The notes under the pieces are model-generated. The model was given only the letters and a program-made list of their open reading frames with translations. It was not told where the DNA came from and searched no databases. A stretch of DNA of 64,000 nucleotides, taken from positions 124,001 through 188,000 of the forward strand of contig NZ_JAROCC010000001.1 in NCBI RefSeq assembly GCF_030433715.1, read 5' to 3'. Below are positions 1-9,121 of this stretch, in pieces. The translations under genes were made by a program, and so were the position numbers. Position 1 is the stretch's first letter, and every line of letters begins with the position of its first letter. This stretch comes from Sporosarcina highlanderae (lineage in GTDB: Bacteria; Bacillota; Bacilli; Bacillales_A; Planococcaceae).

Positions 1-2142
1 GTAAAGAACGATATTAGATGTACCGTTTTTAAGTTTTGCAGTTACAACATTAGTTGTTGTGTTAACTGAAATGTATTCGTTGTTCTCAGATACTGGTTTA
101 ACTCCGATAGAGTAGTTTGCACCAGCAGCACCCCATGTAGTTGCAGTCATTGTACGACCATATTGATCCTCAACATTTACTTTAGAGAAATCAATTGCAG
201 CTGAACTTTGACCAGCTTTAACGATTAATGGATTTTTAAGTCCACGTACAGCAACTGGTTTAGCTTGTGCTGATAGTTTGTAAGTTACTGTTGCAATTTT
301 GTGAGTTGCTGTAGTAACAGTTGCAGTCACATAGTTGTCTGCCGCTCCTGTTGCTTTTCCAAGGTTATAGTAAACTTGGCCATCTTTCACTGTCAATTTA
401 GTTTTGTCAGCTGATACAAGTGCATTACCGTTTACTTTAATACCTTTTGTTGCATGTGTTAACAGATCTTTGTCTGTAATTACATTGCCTTCTTTATCAA
501 GAACAGTGATTGGTAATAGAACATCTTCGTTAATGATTGAATGTTCTGGTGTGCTTACAGATACTGAATCTGTAGTTTTTGTTTCAGAAACGCTTACTGT
601 GTGCTTGAAAGTTTTACCATCCATTGTAGTGATGAATAATAGTTCAGCAGAACCTGCTCTGAATTGAACATCGTTAGCTGCGTCAACTTTAGCGAAATCT
701 AAAACATATTTCTTTTTACCATTGATTGTTGCAGTTTTGATTTTATCTCCGCTGTTCAACTTAAGAACCAATGGGTTTGTGTTAGTAACGATTACTCCAG
801 CAGCTTCTGTTGTAGCATCTCCAGGAGTTAGTGCATTACCGTATTGGTCTTTCAAGTTAACTACTAAATAAGCAGAATCCGCTTTAGTAGCATCTGTCAA
901 TTCAACTTTTTCACCTTTAGCATTGTAAAGACCGTCTACAGTGATATCTGCAACTGCTGCAGCTGCTGATAATTTAACTGTTGCTGTTGTTGTAGTTCCA
1001 GAATTAGCATGAACTAATACAACTGGTACTAAATCGCCAACTCTTTTACCAGCCAAGCCGGAAAGTGTAATTTTACCTTTGTTAGCAGTAACAGTATTAG
1101 CATTAGTTGTTACAGGCGTTGTTTCAGTAATATCTGTACCATATTGGTCTTTTACAACATATCCAACAGTTGCAGTTGTAGTTGTGTCCTCCGCAGGGAT
1201 TAGACCACCAACAGGGTTAGAAGATAGTACTGCTACATCACTTAGAACTTGGATAGAAGCAATTTTTTGTGCTTCAATCTTAACAGATGCAGTTAGATCT
1301 TTTTCAGCTAAACCAGATACAGTTACTGTGTAATCAGCAGCTTGGAAGTTTCCAGCGCTAACTAATTGTACAGACTTGTTGTCTTCTGCCCATTGTGCAG
1401 TTACGTTTTGTTTGAAAGTACCACGAAGTACTTCAATTTTAGCTTTTTCAGTATCAACAGCTTTGTTGAATGTTAATTCGATAGTTTTTGCATTGACTGC
1501 TTTTGCAGATGACAATGCAACTTCACCTACAACTGGTGTACCTTCAGCACGATACATGAATAGAGCGAACTCTCCACGTGTTAGGTTAGCAGTTGGAGCG
1601 AAAGTTGTGTCTGTTTTACCAAGAGTGATGCCTGCTTCTTTAAGAGCGGAAACATAACCGATCCAGTTGCTGTTTACGTCTGTGAAGTTAGCATTTTCTT
1701 TAGCAGTTAGGCCATAAGCGTTAGCAAGCATTTTCGCCATTTCTTGACGAGTGATGTTTGCATCTGGAGCAAATGAAGTTTCTGATTTACCGCCAGCGAT
1801 TTTTGCTTCTACGATTGCGTTAACTGCGTTTTTAACGCGGCTGTTAAGGTCTTTGAAACCTTGGTCTTTCGCGTTGTCAACATCAAGTTTTAGAGCGCGA
1901 GCGATGAATACTGCAGCATCTCCACGAGTGATGTTTTGAGTTGTACCGAAAGTTGTTGCTGATGTACCTTGAGTGATGCCTTCTGCTACAAGGTAGTTTA
2001 CAGCGTCTGCGTAAGCGCTGCTTACGTCAGTGAAAGATTTCGTTTCAGCAGCTGAAGCGACTGGTACGATTGCGGATGCAACTAGTGTTGCTGTTGCTGC
2101 AGTTGCAACAAACTTTTTGTAGGCTTTTGGTTGATGAGCCAT
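1..2142 (-). CDS. SLH-domain surface protein (S-layer-like), 3' end outside window
   Basis: 714 N-terminal codons are visible; the C-terminus lies beyond the left edge. A signal peptide of about 31 residues ends near VASAA. Three SLH repeats follow, opening at about residues 33, 95 and 153 (for example SFTDVSSAYADAVNYL and FTDVNSNWIGYVSAL). The rest is Thr/Val/Ala-rich, with repeated beta-sandwich-like segments such as DYTVTVSGL and several DQYG motifs, as in bacterial Ig-like domains of surface proteins. SLH triplets bind pyruvylated secondary cell wall polymer, and the csaB gene for that modification is 2.7 kb away. The ATG at 2142 is preceded by AGGGAGGAATT. Its size and composition suggest the main S-layer protein or a large adhesin; which one is undecided because the end is missing. 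Confidence 0.9.
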   Translation of the reverse strand, partial: MAHQPKAYKKFVATAATATLVASAIVPVASAAETKSFTDVSSAYADAVNYLVAEGITQGTSATTFGTTQNITRGDAAVFIARALKLDVDNAKDQGFKDLNSRVKNAVNAIVEAKIAGGKSETSFAPDANITRQEMAKMLANAYGLTAKENANFTDVNSNWIGYVSALKEAGITLGKTDTTFAPTANLTRGEFALFMYRAEGTPVVGEVALSSAKAVNAKTIELTFNKAVDTEKAKIEVLRGTFKQNVTAQWAEDNKSVQLVSAGNFQAADYTVTVSGLAEKDLTASVKIEAQKIASIQVLSDVAVLSSNPVGGLIPAEDTTTTATVGYVVKDQYGTDITETTPVTTNANTVTANKGKITLSGLAGKRVGDLVPVVLVHANSGTTTTATVKLSAAAAVADITVDGLYNAKGEKVELTDATKADSAYLVVNLKDQYGNALTPGDATTEAAGVIVTNTNPLVLKLNSGDKIKTATINGKKKYVLDFAKVDAANDVQFRAGSAELLFITTMDGKTFKHTVSVSETKTTDSVSVSTPEHSIINEDVLLPITVLDKEGNVITDKDLLTHATKGIKVNGNALVSADKTKLTVKDGQVYYNLGKATGAADNYVTATVTTATHKIATVTYKLSAQAKPVAVRGLKNPLIVKAGQSSAAIDFSKVNVEDQYGRTMTATTWGAAGANYSIGVKPVSENNEYISVNTTTNVVTAKLKNGTSNIVLY

Positions 2143-2214
2143 GTGTAGAATTCCTCCCTATTGTATATTGCATTTAATAAAGCTCTCATAGTGAACCCCG
2201 TTATGTACAAGATT

Positions 2215-2260
2215 CATTATGAATTATACCAACAATGCGTATAATAATCTACTTATATTT
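2215..2260 (-). promoter_or_regulatory. possible promoter of the SLH surface protein gene
   Basis: On the minus strand a perfect TATAAT lies at about 2225-2230, some 80 bases upstream of the ATG. The -35 region about 17 bases further upstream matches TTGACA poorly. The A/T-rich leader of roughly 75 bases fits a strongly expressed surface-protein gene. Nothing else is recognised in the 2143-2374 gap. Confidence 0.4.
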
Positions 2261-2374
2261 TTAAGAGGGTTCAATTTTCCTATTAAACGATAGTAGAATT
2301 GAAGCCAATGAATTTATAAGTATATTAAAATACGTAGTACGGCACGTCAGCTCTTTTACAAGTATAGCAAACTT

Positions 2375-2406
2375 AAAAAAAAATTCAAGATATATTAGAT
2401 ATATCT
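2375..2406 (-). terminator. intrinsic terminator downstream of wecC
   Basis: Minus strand: stem AGATATAT/ATATATCT with a 3-base loop (2388-2406), then TTGAA and a run of nine T (2375-2383). A second perfect hairpin, CCTAAAGGC/GCCTTTAGG (2433-2457), sits directly after the wecC stop without a T run; it may pause polymerase or protect the 3' end. Confidence 0.6.
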
Positions 2407-2460
2407 TCTGAACAATTACTAATTTCAGCCTTCCTAAAGGCTTTACCCGCCTTTAGGATT

Positions 2461-3750
2461 TTAAAACGCACTATTTTTAGAATCTCCCAAAACATATACT
2501 TCAAATCCGGCCGCTTGCCATTTTTCGCGATCGATGCATTGCTTCGTATCGATGATGATTTTGTTTTCCATGATATCAGCAATTTCGTTTGGATCGAGAT
2601 TCTTGAATTCATCATGGCTTGTTAGGATGATAGCAGCGACTGCCCCTTGTAATGCCTCCTCCATGTTTTGCGTTTGGGCTTCAAGATTGTTCTTCTTAAT
2701 ATGCGGATCGAATGCTACTACATTCAATGCTTTCTTTTGAAGCTCTTCTACGACATCGACAGACGGACTTTCCCTCATATCATCGATATTCCCTTTGAAC
2801 GCAAGACCTAATACCGCCACTTTTGCATAGTGTGTCTCAATGCCTTTTGCCTGAAGGATCGTCGTTAATAGATTTGCTGTATAAGCAGGCATGCCATCGT
2901 TCGTATTACGTGATAGGTTGATAATCTTGGCGATTTCAGGGTTTAATTCAACAAGGAACCATGGATCGACTGCGATGCAATGGCCGCCTACTCCTGGACC
3001 CGGCTGATGGATATTGACGCGCGGGTGGAAGTTTGCGAGACGAATCGCTTCCCAAACGTTCACGCCGATTGTTGCAGATAGTTTTGCAAGTTCGTTTGCC
3101 AATGCGATATTGACATCGCGGTATGTGTTCTCCATTACTTTGACGAGTTCAGCTGTTGTATCGTCCGTTTCATGCATCTGACCTTTGACAAATGAACGGT
3201 AAAGATCTGAAGTCATTTTTGCAGATTCTTCATTGATACCGCCGATGATACGGTCATTTGAAATCAGTTCTTCGAAAACGCGGCCAGGAATTACCCGTTC
3301 AGGCGAATGGGAGACGAATAGGTCTGTGCCGATTTCAAGGCCAGACGATATGAGTTCAGGAATAACGACGTCTTGAACGGTTCTTGGTGGAACTGTTGAT
3401 TCTAAAATGACGAGGTTCCCTTTTTCAACGAATGGCGCGATTGCTTTGGATGCGCTGCGAATGTACTCAAGGTTCGCTGTTTTGTCTTCTCTGATCGGTG
3501 AAGGGACTGCAATGATGAACACATCTGCTTTCACTGGTGTAGTGGAAACTGTAAGTGAGTTTGAGTCGATTGCTTCATTCAAACGTTCCTGAAGACCGTT
3601 CTCTTCTATATGAAGCTTTTTGTTGCGGATGCTCTCCACTACGCTTTCATTGACGTCTACGCCGTGAACTTTGTGTCCGTGGTTCGCAAACATTACTGCT
3701 GTTGGTAATCCGATATACCCTAAACCGACGATACAAATTGACTTTTTCAT
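2461..3750 (-). CDS. wecC: UDP-N-acetyl-D-mannosamine dehydrogenase
   Basis: Nucleotide-sugar dehydrogenase of 429 aa that oxidises UDP-ManNAc to UDP-ManNAcA with two NAD+. The N-terminal Rossmann motif GLGYIGLP is at residues 9-16. The catalytic cysteine is about Cys258 in GGHCIAVDP, a form typical of WecC rather than UDP-glucose dehydrogenase. The C-terminal domain has LGLAFKGNIDDMRESPS. Length is usual for the family. The ATG at 3750 follows AAGGAG. It sits 22 bases after tagA and is probably co-transcribed with it. MnaA, encoded at 57-58 kb, would supply the substrate. In this setting the product probably enters a secondary wall polymer or teichuronic-type glycan; that destination is inferred. 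Confidence 0.85.
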   Translation of the reverse strand: MKKSICIVGLGYIGLPTAVMFANHGHKVHGVDVNESVVESIRNKKLHIEENGLQERLNEAIDSNSLTVSTTPVKADVFIIAVPSPIREDKTANLEYIRSASKAIAPFVEKGNLVILESTVPPRTVQDVVIPELISSGLEIGTDLFVSHSPERVIPGRVFEELISNDRIIGGINEESAKMTSDLYRSFVKGQMHETDDTTAELVKVMENTYRDVNIALANELAKLSATIGVNVWEAIRLANFHPRVNIHQPGPGVGGHCIAVDPWFLVELNPEIAKIINLSRNTNDGMPAYTANLLTTILQAKGIETHYAKVAVLGLAFKGNIDDMRESPSVDVVEELQKKALNVVAFDPHIKKNNLEAQTQNMEEALQGAVAAIILTSHDEFKNLDPNEIADIMENKIIIDTKQCIDREKWQAAGFEVYVLGDSKNSAF

Positions 3751-3772
3751 ATTGAGTGACTCCTTACTTTTA

Positions 3773-4492
3773 TTAGTTTCTTCTATTAAATAGGATGTTC
3801 ATGAGAAAGAGGGGCAAGTTCATTTGACGCTTTATCCTTTTCGGATCGCTTGCCAATCTGTAAAGCCACTCCGTGCCTGTATTTCTGAATAAGGCTGGTG
3901 CCCGCTTGACGGTTCCTGAAAACACGTCGAAGCTTCCACCGACTCCTTGAAATACTAAGACGTTCTTCAGGTTGTCCATGTTTCGTTTTATCCAAAGTTC
4001 TTGTTTTGGGCTACCTAAGGCAACGAAAATGATTTCAGCACCACTTTCATTGATGCGTTGGATGAGTGCTTCTTCGTCTTGTTCATACCCGTCCGTTATT
4101 CCTGCGATGGTGATTCCGGGATTTTGTTGTTTTATATTTTCGGCGGCTTTTTGGACGACTTCATTCTTTGCACCGTATAGATAGATGGGATGATTTTCGT
4201 CTGCTGCAAATTTAAGCAGTCTTGCCATCATGTCGACACCGGTAACGCGGGATTGGATTTTCCCGTTCTTCATCTTGGATGCAAGTAGTATGCCTACGCC
4301 ATCTGGTATTTGAAACGTTGACCCGTTAATAAGTTGCTTCACTTCGGGATTTTTTTGCGCGGCCATTACTTTTTCCGGGTTGACGGCTATGATTGTGGAT
4401 TGTTGGCCGGCTGTCATCCGGGTTTTTATTTCGTTGATGATTCCTTCATATGTAAGTGGCGACACATGGACGCCAAGGTAAGTTTCTTTCAT
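3773..4492 (-). CDS. tagA: WecG/TagA/CpsF-family glycosyltransferase
   Basis: 239 aa. In B. subtilis, TagA adds ManNAc from UDP-ManNAc to undecaprenyl-PP-GlcNAc, the linkage-unit step of wall polymer synthesis at the inner membrane face. Family signatures present are YLYGAKNEVVQKAAENI, VALGSPKQELWI and GVGGSFDVFSGTVKRAP. No membrane segment is seen, as usual for TagA. The ATG at 4492 follows GAGGGTC. It forms a short operon with wecC and diverges from csaB across a 376-bp gap. ManNAc transfer is supported by the family and by the wecC/mnaA context; the exact acceptor here is inferred. Confidence 0.85.
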   Translation of the reverse strand: MKETYLGVHVSPLTYEGIINEIKTRMTAGQQSTIIAVNPEKVMAAQKNPEVKQLINGSTFQIPDGVGILLASKMKNGKIQSRVTGVDMMARLLKFAADENHPIYLYGAKNEVVQKAAENIKQQNPGITIAGITDGYEQDEEALIQRINESGAEIIFVALGSPKQELWIKRNMDNLKNVLVFQGVGGSFDVFSGTVKRAPALFRNTGTEWLYRLASDPKRIKRQMNLPLFLMNILFNRRN

Positions 4493-4601
4493 TGACTGAC
4501 CCTCGATTCGTTCGCTTTCAATTGTATTAGTATAGCAGAATCCCGTAGCGGTTGCATAGCAAACGGGAACGATGATATCATAAGTTATAATGTAATCAAA
4601 C

Positions 4602-4733
4602 TGTTGCTTTGCGTTTTAGGCGGACGCTTTCCGGGGGGCGGGCGGTGAGCCTCCTCGGTCGCTTCGCTCCACTGCGGGGTCTCACCTGTCCCGCTAATCC
4701 CCTCGGAGTCGCCGCCTTCCACTTCAAGCAACG
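4602..4733 (+). repeat. hairpin repeat element, copy 1
   Basis: GC-rich imperfect palindrome of about 130 bp between the divergent tagA and csaB. It begins near GGCGGACGCTTTCC and closes with GGAGTCGCCGCC, the same signature as the copies at 7180 and 51941. Outermost arms are GTTGCTT (4603-4609) and AAGCAAC (4726-4732), a perfect pair. Inner arms include GGTGAG/CTCACC. There is no coding potential. Confidence 0.85.
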
Positions 4734-4823
4734 GAAATTACTATTCATTTAAAAGATGAAAGCAACATTTCATTCATCATTTCGTTCCTTATATAAGACG
4801 ACTTTCATTTAACTAAAATTTGT

Positions 4824-4855
4824 GCTTTCACGGCTTCGTGGAAGCTTTTGTTTTG
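4824..4855 (+). promoter_or_regulatory. terminator-like hairpin in the csaB leader (possible attenuator)
   Basis: Stem GCTTTCACG (4824-4832), loop GCTT, stem CGTGGAAGC (4837-4845) with one G-U pair, then TTTTGTTTTG. It ends about 10 bases before the csaB ribosome binding site (TTGAGGAGGAT, 4853-4865). The form is an intrinsic terminator placed in a 5' leader, but no antiterminator partner was identified. Confidence 0.5.
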
Positions 4856-4868
4856 AGGAGGATATCTA

Positions 4869-5990
4869 TTGAAAATAGTGATTTCGGGCTTTTATGGTCT
4901 TGGTAATACGGGTGATGAGGCTATTTTGAAAGCTATTGTTGATAATTTGCGTGCTGAGCTTGATAATCCGGATATTACGGTGTTTTCGCTCTCCCCTGAT
5001 AAGACTTCTAAGGAGCATGGTGTGAAGTCTGTTTACCGTGGTTGGCGGCATGAGAATAAGAAAAAGGTGAAGGCGCTTCGCGATGCGGATCTTTTGATAT
5101 CTGGTGGCGGCGGTTTGCTACAGGATACATATCCAACGAAGTTTTTATTCGGCCCGCTTCCTTATTATTTGCTGATTGTATTGCTTGCGAAATTGTGTGG
5201 TACGAAAGTTATGTTCTTTTCTCAAGGAATCGGTCCGGTTACGAGCGGTTGGGGCAAGTTTCTCATGCGTGCGCTTGCCAATAAGGCTGATTTCGTTACC
5301 GTAAGGGACGAGTATTCGAAAACGTATCTTGAGAACTTGAAAGTGACGAAGCCTGAGACGGTCGTTACTGCAGATATCGTTTTTGCTTTCAAACCTACGG
5401 AAGATCATGTAGCGTATGCTTCGCTTGGTTTGAAGGGTGATGAACGTCTTGTCGCTGTTGCTCCTCGTCCTTGGTTTGATCATGAAGATGAGTATATCGA
5501 AAAGCTTGCATGGGTGTTGGACGAGCTGATTGAACAGCGCGGTGTCATGCCTGTTTTCGTCCCTATGGAGCCGCCTTATGATACGAATGTGTCGAAAAAA
5601 GTGATGGCGAAGATGAAGAATGCAAGTAAGACACGGTTGTTAGGCGATTCATTCACACCGAATGAGTTTTATAATTTCATCTCGAAGACCGAGTTGACGA
5701 TTGCATTGCGCTTGCATGCGTTGATATTCGCGGCACTTTCGAATGTACCGCATATCGGGTTGAGCTATGACCAGAAAGTTGAAAGCTTTTTGAAGCGCTC
5801 CGGAATGTGGGACCGCTCTTTCCCTCTTGGGGATTTCACTAAAGAGGCACTTCTTGAAAATGCCCTTTATGTGCTTGACCATGGTGCTGAGACGAAAGAG
5901 ATGATTGCACCGAAAGTTGACGTATTGCGCCGGGAAGCATTGCGCAATGTCGATTTATTACGTGAGCGCTTTTTGAATGGAGGACGTTGA
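4869..5990 (+). CDS. csaB: polysaccharide pyruvyl transferase CsaB
   Basis: 373 aa. CsaB transfers pyruvate from PEP to ManNAc residues of the secondary cell wall polymer, creating the ketal recognised by SLH domains. The N-terminus MKIVISGFYGLGNTGDEA, the internal GGGGLLQDTYPTKF and the C-terminal LRLHALIFAALSNVPHIGLSYD are typical of the family. The start is the TTG at 4869, placed behind GAGGAGGA; the resulting N-terminus matches the family. The GT4 gene follows at once (stop TGA 5988-5990, next start 5992), so the two are probably translationally coupled. Seven SLH proteins in the window depend on this kind of modification. Confidence 0.93.
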   Translation: MKIVISGFYGLGNTGDEAILKAIVDNLRAELDNPDITVFSLSPDKTSKEHGVKSVYRGWRHENKKKVKALRDADLLISGGGGLLQDTYPTKFLFGPLPYYLLIVLLAKLCGTKVMFFSQGIGPVTSGWGKFLMRALANKADFVTVRDEYSKTYLENLKVTKPETVVTADIVFAFKPTEDHVAYASLGLKGDERLVAVAPRPWFDHEDEYIEKLAWVLDELIEQRGVMPVFVPMEPPYDTNVSKKVMAKMKNASKTRLLGDSFTPNEFYNFISKTELTIALRLHALIFAALSNVPHIGLSYDQKVESFLKRSGMWDRSFPLGDFTKEALLENALYVLDHGAETKEMIAPKVDVLRREALRNVDLLRERFLNGGR

Positions 5991-5991
5991 A

Positions 5992-7170
5992 TTGAAAATA
6001 TTATTAGCTACTGCATATGATTATCCCCATTTAGGTGGGTTATCAGTCCATTTAACAACTTTGAAGGCTGGACTTGAGTCACGAGGACATTCTGTAGATA
6101 TCGTATCGTTCTCAGATGTACCGAAGTGGAAGCGTGACGGCATTGTCCGTGGACCGGCATTTGTCTTGAATAAAATGAAGAAAGGCTCCGGGTATGTCTG
6201 GACGTTGAATCGACGGAAGGATGAGCTTGAGTCGTTAATTAAGGATAAAGTTAAGGGCGGCGAGTATGATCTTATCAATGCTCAAGATGCTTATACTACG
6301 CTTGCCGCGCTTGAATCGGACGTGCCTGTCGTTAGTACGGTTCATGGGTATTTGACTTTCGAGGGAATTTCTAAGGGTACAGTCATGGAAAATTCCCCTG
6401 AAGCAGATGAATTGATGCAGGCGGAGCGGAAATCGTATTTGGGGACGCGCGAAGTGATTACGGTCGATACGCGTATCAAGGATTATATTGAAAAAGAAAC
6501 TGGCGTTGTTGGGAATATGATTAAGAACTTCATTGATGTGGAGTCGTTTAAGCCTGAAGCAGAGCGTCGGGATGAGTTCCGTGAGAAGCATGGTTTTGCG
6601 AAGGATGATTTAATCTTTTTCGTGCCACGGCGTTTGACGAAGAAGAACGGTGTTATTTACCCGATTTTGTCATTGCCAGCGGTTCTTGAGAAATTCCCGA
6701 AGGCACGCGTTGTGTTTGCCGGGACTGGCGAGATGGCGGATGAGATGAAGGCGAAGGCAAGTGAGCTTGGAATTTCGGATCGTGTGACGTTGGTTGGCGC
6801 GGTTGACCATTCGGAGATCTTGGAATATTATGCGTTGGCGAATGTTGCGCTTGTTCCGTCGATTTACTCTGCGGGTGTAGAGGAAGCGACGTCAATTTCG
6901 GCGCTTGAGGCGATGGGATCCGGTGCTCCGCTGATTGCATGTGCGGTTGGCGGGTTGAAGGAGATTATCGATGACGGCGTGGATGGTTTGCTTGTTGAGG
7001 AGCAGAATGTGGAAGCGTTGAGCGAGGCGATGGTCCGGTTGTTGGAGGATCCTGTTTATGCACAGCAGTTGGCTGATGCGGCGCGGGCGAAGATTGTTGC
7101 GGATTATTCGCATTTTGCGGCTGCGGAGAAGTATGAGGCGATTTATTTGAAGGCGTTGGGTAAACAGTGA
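5992..7170 (+). CDS. GT4-family glycosyltransferase
   Basis: 393 aa from TTG at 5992, chosen because GGAGG (5980-5984) sits 7 bases upstream; an in-frame ATG at 5977 lies inside the csaB end and has no such site. The two Rossmann halves of a GT-B enzyme are visible: an N-terminal acceptor domain with YPHLGGLSVHL, and a C-terminal donor domain with FVPRRLTKKNG, FAGTGEMADEMKAKA and the EX7E motif EATSISALE. It probably adds a sugar to the secondary wall polymer during lipid-linked assembly; donor and acceptor cannot be read from sequence. It is tightly linked to csaB and shares its transcript. Confidence 0.85.
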   Translation: MKILLATAYDYPHLGGLSVHLTTLKAGLESRGHSVDIVSFSDVPKWKRDGIVRGPAFVLNKMKKGSGYVWTLNRRKDELESLIKDKVKGGEYDLINAQDAYTTLAALESDVPVVSTVHGYLTFEGISKGTVMENSPEADELMQAERKSYLGTREVITVDTRIKDYIEKETGVVGNMIKNFIDVESFKPEAERRDEFREKHGFAKDDLIFFVPRRLTKKNGVIYPILSLPAVLEKFPKARVVFAGTGEMADEMKAKASELGISDRVTLVGAVDHSEILEYYALANVALVPSIYSAGVEEATSISALEAMGSGAPLIACAVGGLKEIIDDGVDGLLVEEQNVEALSEAMVRLLEDPVYAQQLADAARAKIVADYSHFAAAEKYEAIYLKALGKQ

Positions 7171-7179
7171 GTCAACGGT

Positions 7180-7308
7180 GTTGATTTGCGCTACAGGCGG
7201 ACGCTTTCCGGGGGGCACGGCTTCAGCCGCTTCCCTCGCTGCGCTCGGTCCAGGGTCTTCAGCTCGTGCTGATCCCCCAGGAGTCGCCGCCTTTCGCTTC
7301 AATCAACG
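7180..7308 (+). repeat. hairpin repeat element, copy 2
   Basis: Starts 10 bases after the GT4 stop. Same frame as copy 1 (GGCGGACGCTTTCCGGGGGG to GGAGTCGCCGCC), but the core differs (GCACG/CGTGC arms). Outer arms are GTTGATT (7180-7186) and AATCAAC (7301-7307), complementary to each other but different from copy 1. Confidence 0.85.
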
Positions 7309-7388
7309 GATAGGCTGATGCATGCTGTCCTGTTTTTTAGAGTTAAAGGGATTTAAGAGATTTAAGAGAAGAGATAAAAGATAGTTAG

Positions 7389-7420
7389 TGCCCTCCAGCC
7401 CGGGTTGGGGGCATTTTTTT
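7389..7420 (+). terminator. terminator of the csaB-GT4 operon
   Basis: TGCCCTCC (7389-7396) pairs with GGGGGCA (7407-7413), with G-U pairs, and is followed by seven T. It lies downstream of hairpin repeat copy 2. Confidence 0.7.
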
Positions 7421-7601
7421 ATTTGGGTGTCGCAGGGATTTATGGTGCTCTACTACTTCCTTTTTGCGCCTAATGCCGTTCACAAATAATGCAAGCGTTT
7501 AAGGGATTCGGCGATGGTTTGGTATACTTTTTGTATAAAAGATACAGTACATAAATAACGGCGTTGTTGATGGCGCTGATGCGGGTTAGGTGGATGACGT
7601 T

Positions 7602-9113
7602 ATGAGCAAATTGAAGAAGGCGGCTTTGTGGACGACGTTGCTTGCTCTTATTTTGAAGGTGTCGGGCTTTATTCGTGAGTCGATTGTTGCGAAGGAGTTT
7701 GGGGCGTCGCATGAGACGGATGCTTATTTCTTGGCGTTCGGGTTTATTACATTGATTGTAGCGATGATTTCGACGGGCTTTAATAATGTGTTTTTGCCGA
7801 TGTATGTGAAGAGCCGTTCGGGTAATCCGGAGCATAGTGATCGAAATGCGAATGCGCTTTTGAATTGGACGATTTTGTTATTCGTGTTTATCAGCTTGTT
7901 CGGATGGTTTTTAGCGGACTGGTTTGTACCGTTTATTTATCAGAAGGCCGTTTTCGAAACGAAGGTGCTTGCTGTTGAGATGACACGGTGGTTTTTCGCA
8001 TTCATGACGATGATTGCACTCAGTGGATTGCTGGATTCGTATTTGCAGTCACGCCGCATTTTTGTTCCATCTCAAATGGCGAAGTTGTTGGCGACGTTGA
8101 TGGCGGCTGTGTTTGCCATTTTGTTCAGTGATGTGTGGGGCATTTATTCGCTTGTGTACGGGTTTATTACCGGAACGGTGATGGGCGTTATTGTGCAGGT
8201 TGTTGCACTTGCACGCTCCGACTATAAGTGGCAGCCTGTTTTCAATATGGAAAAGACGTTTGCCAAGGCGTTTTTGGTTTTGATCATTCCATCATTATTG
8301 AATTCAGTCGTTGGTCAGGTGAATTTATTTGTGAACCGGTACTTTGCTTCGGGGACTGAGGAGGCGGCGGTTACTTATTTGAACAACTCTTCGCTGATCA
8401 TCAGTATTCCGAATGCGATTTATGCGACGACGCTTGCCGCCATCATTTTCACTTTGATGAGCGAGCAGACGGGGCAATTGGATAAATTCAAGGATACTGT
8501 ATTCCGTGGAATGGAGATTTCGTTGGTGACGCTTCTGCCGATTGCAATTGGTTTGTTAGTTGTTGGGGATGCGGTTGTGTCGTTCATTTATGAACGAGGG
8601 AAATTTACTGCAGTTGATACCGCGAATACGTATATCACATTGCTGCTTTATTTGCCGATTATCGTGTTCCAGGGGATGCAGCTGATTTTGTCTAAGTCGA
8701 TGTATTCGAGGGGCAAGACGGCGGTTGTTTTCCGGATTAGTGTGACGACAATCGCGGTGAACTTCTTCTTGAACTGGCTGTTAGTCGATAAGTATGGCTA
8801 TCCTGCCCTTGCGATATCGGCTTCGGTTGTCAGCGTTTATTATTTTGTTGTCTCGATGGTAGTTGTTTATAAGGATTTAGGGGTAGCTGAGCTGAAGCGG
8901 TTTGCGCGGATGAGTTCGCGTGTAGTGGGTCCTGCGATTGTGATGGGTCTTGTTGTGTGGGGAGCGAAAGTTTTGCTGCATGCCGGAGATTGGTATTCGC
9001 TTTATGAGTTGGCGGTGCTTGTACCGATAGGGGTAGTTGTTTATGCGGCGATGATCCGGGTTATGTATCGTGAAGGGTTTAATCGATTTATGGGGATGTT
9101 GAGGCGCGGGTAA
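7602..9113 (+). CDS. murJ: MurJ/MviN-family lipid-linked oligosaccharide flippase
   Basis: 503 aa, polytopic, about 14 predicted membrane segments. The N-terminus has the family pattern SGFIRESIVAKEFGAS and TDAYFLAF, with conserved Arg residues in the central cavity region. MurJ proteins flip lipid II; relatives (Wzx) flip other undecaprenyl-linked glycans. Placed after csaB and a GT4 gene, this one may export the wall-polymer precursor instead of lipid II; that is inference. ATG 7602 is preferred over the in-frame GTG 7590 because AGGTGG (7588-7593) is well spaced for it. It has its own upstream region, with TATACT near 7522. Confidence 0.85.
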   Translation: MSKLKKAALWTTLLALILKVSGFIRESIVAKEFGASHETDAYFLAFGFITLIVAMISTGFNNVFLPMYVKSRSGNPEHSDRNANALLNWTILLFVFISLFGWFLADWFVPFIYQKAVFETKVLAVEMTRWFFAFMTMIALSGLLDSYLQSRRIFVPSQMAKLLATLMAAVFAILFSDVWGIYSLVYGFITGTVMGVIVQVVALARSDYKWQPVFNMEKTFAKAFLVLIIPSLLNSVVGQVNLFVNRYFASGTEEAAVTYLNNSSLIISIPNAIYATTLAAIIFTLMSEQTGQLDKFKDTVFRGMEISLVTLLPIAIGLLVVGDAVVSFIYERGKFTAVDTANTYITLLLYLPIIVFQGMQLILSKSMYSRGKTAVVFRISVTTIAVNFFLNWLLVDKYGYPALAISASVVSVYYFVVSMVVVYKDLGVAELKRFARMSSRVVGPAIVMGLVVWGAKVLLHAGDWYSLYELAVLVPIGVVVYAAMIRVMYREGFNRFMGMLRRG

Positions 9114-9121
9114 ACGGCTGA

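Noticed and set aside
5977..5991. ATG 5977 as start of the GT4 gene
   Set aside because: It lies in the ribosome binding region and the csaB end; the TTG at 5992 has the proper spacing and the family N-terminus.
4869..7170. Horizontal transfer of the csaB-GT4 block
   Set aside because: Codon use and base composition look like the neighbours and the block fits Planococcaceae; no mobile gene is adjacent.
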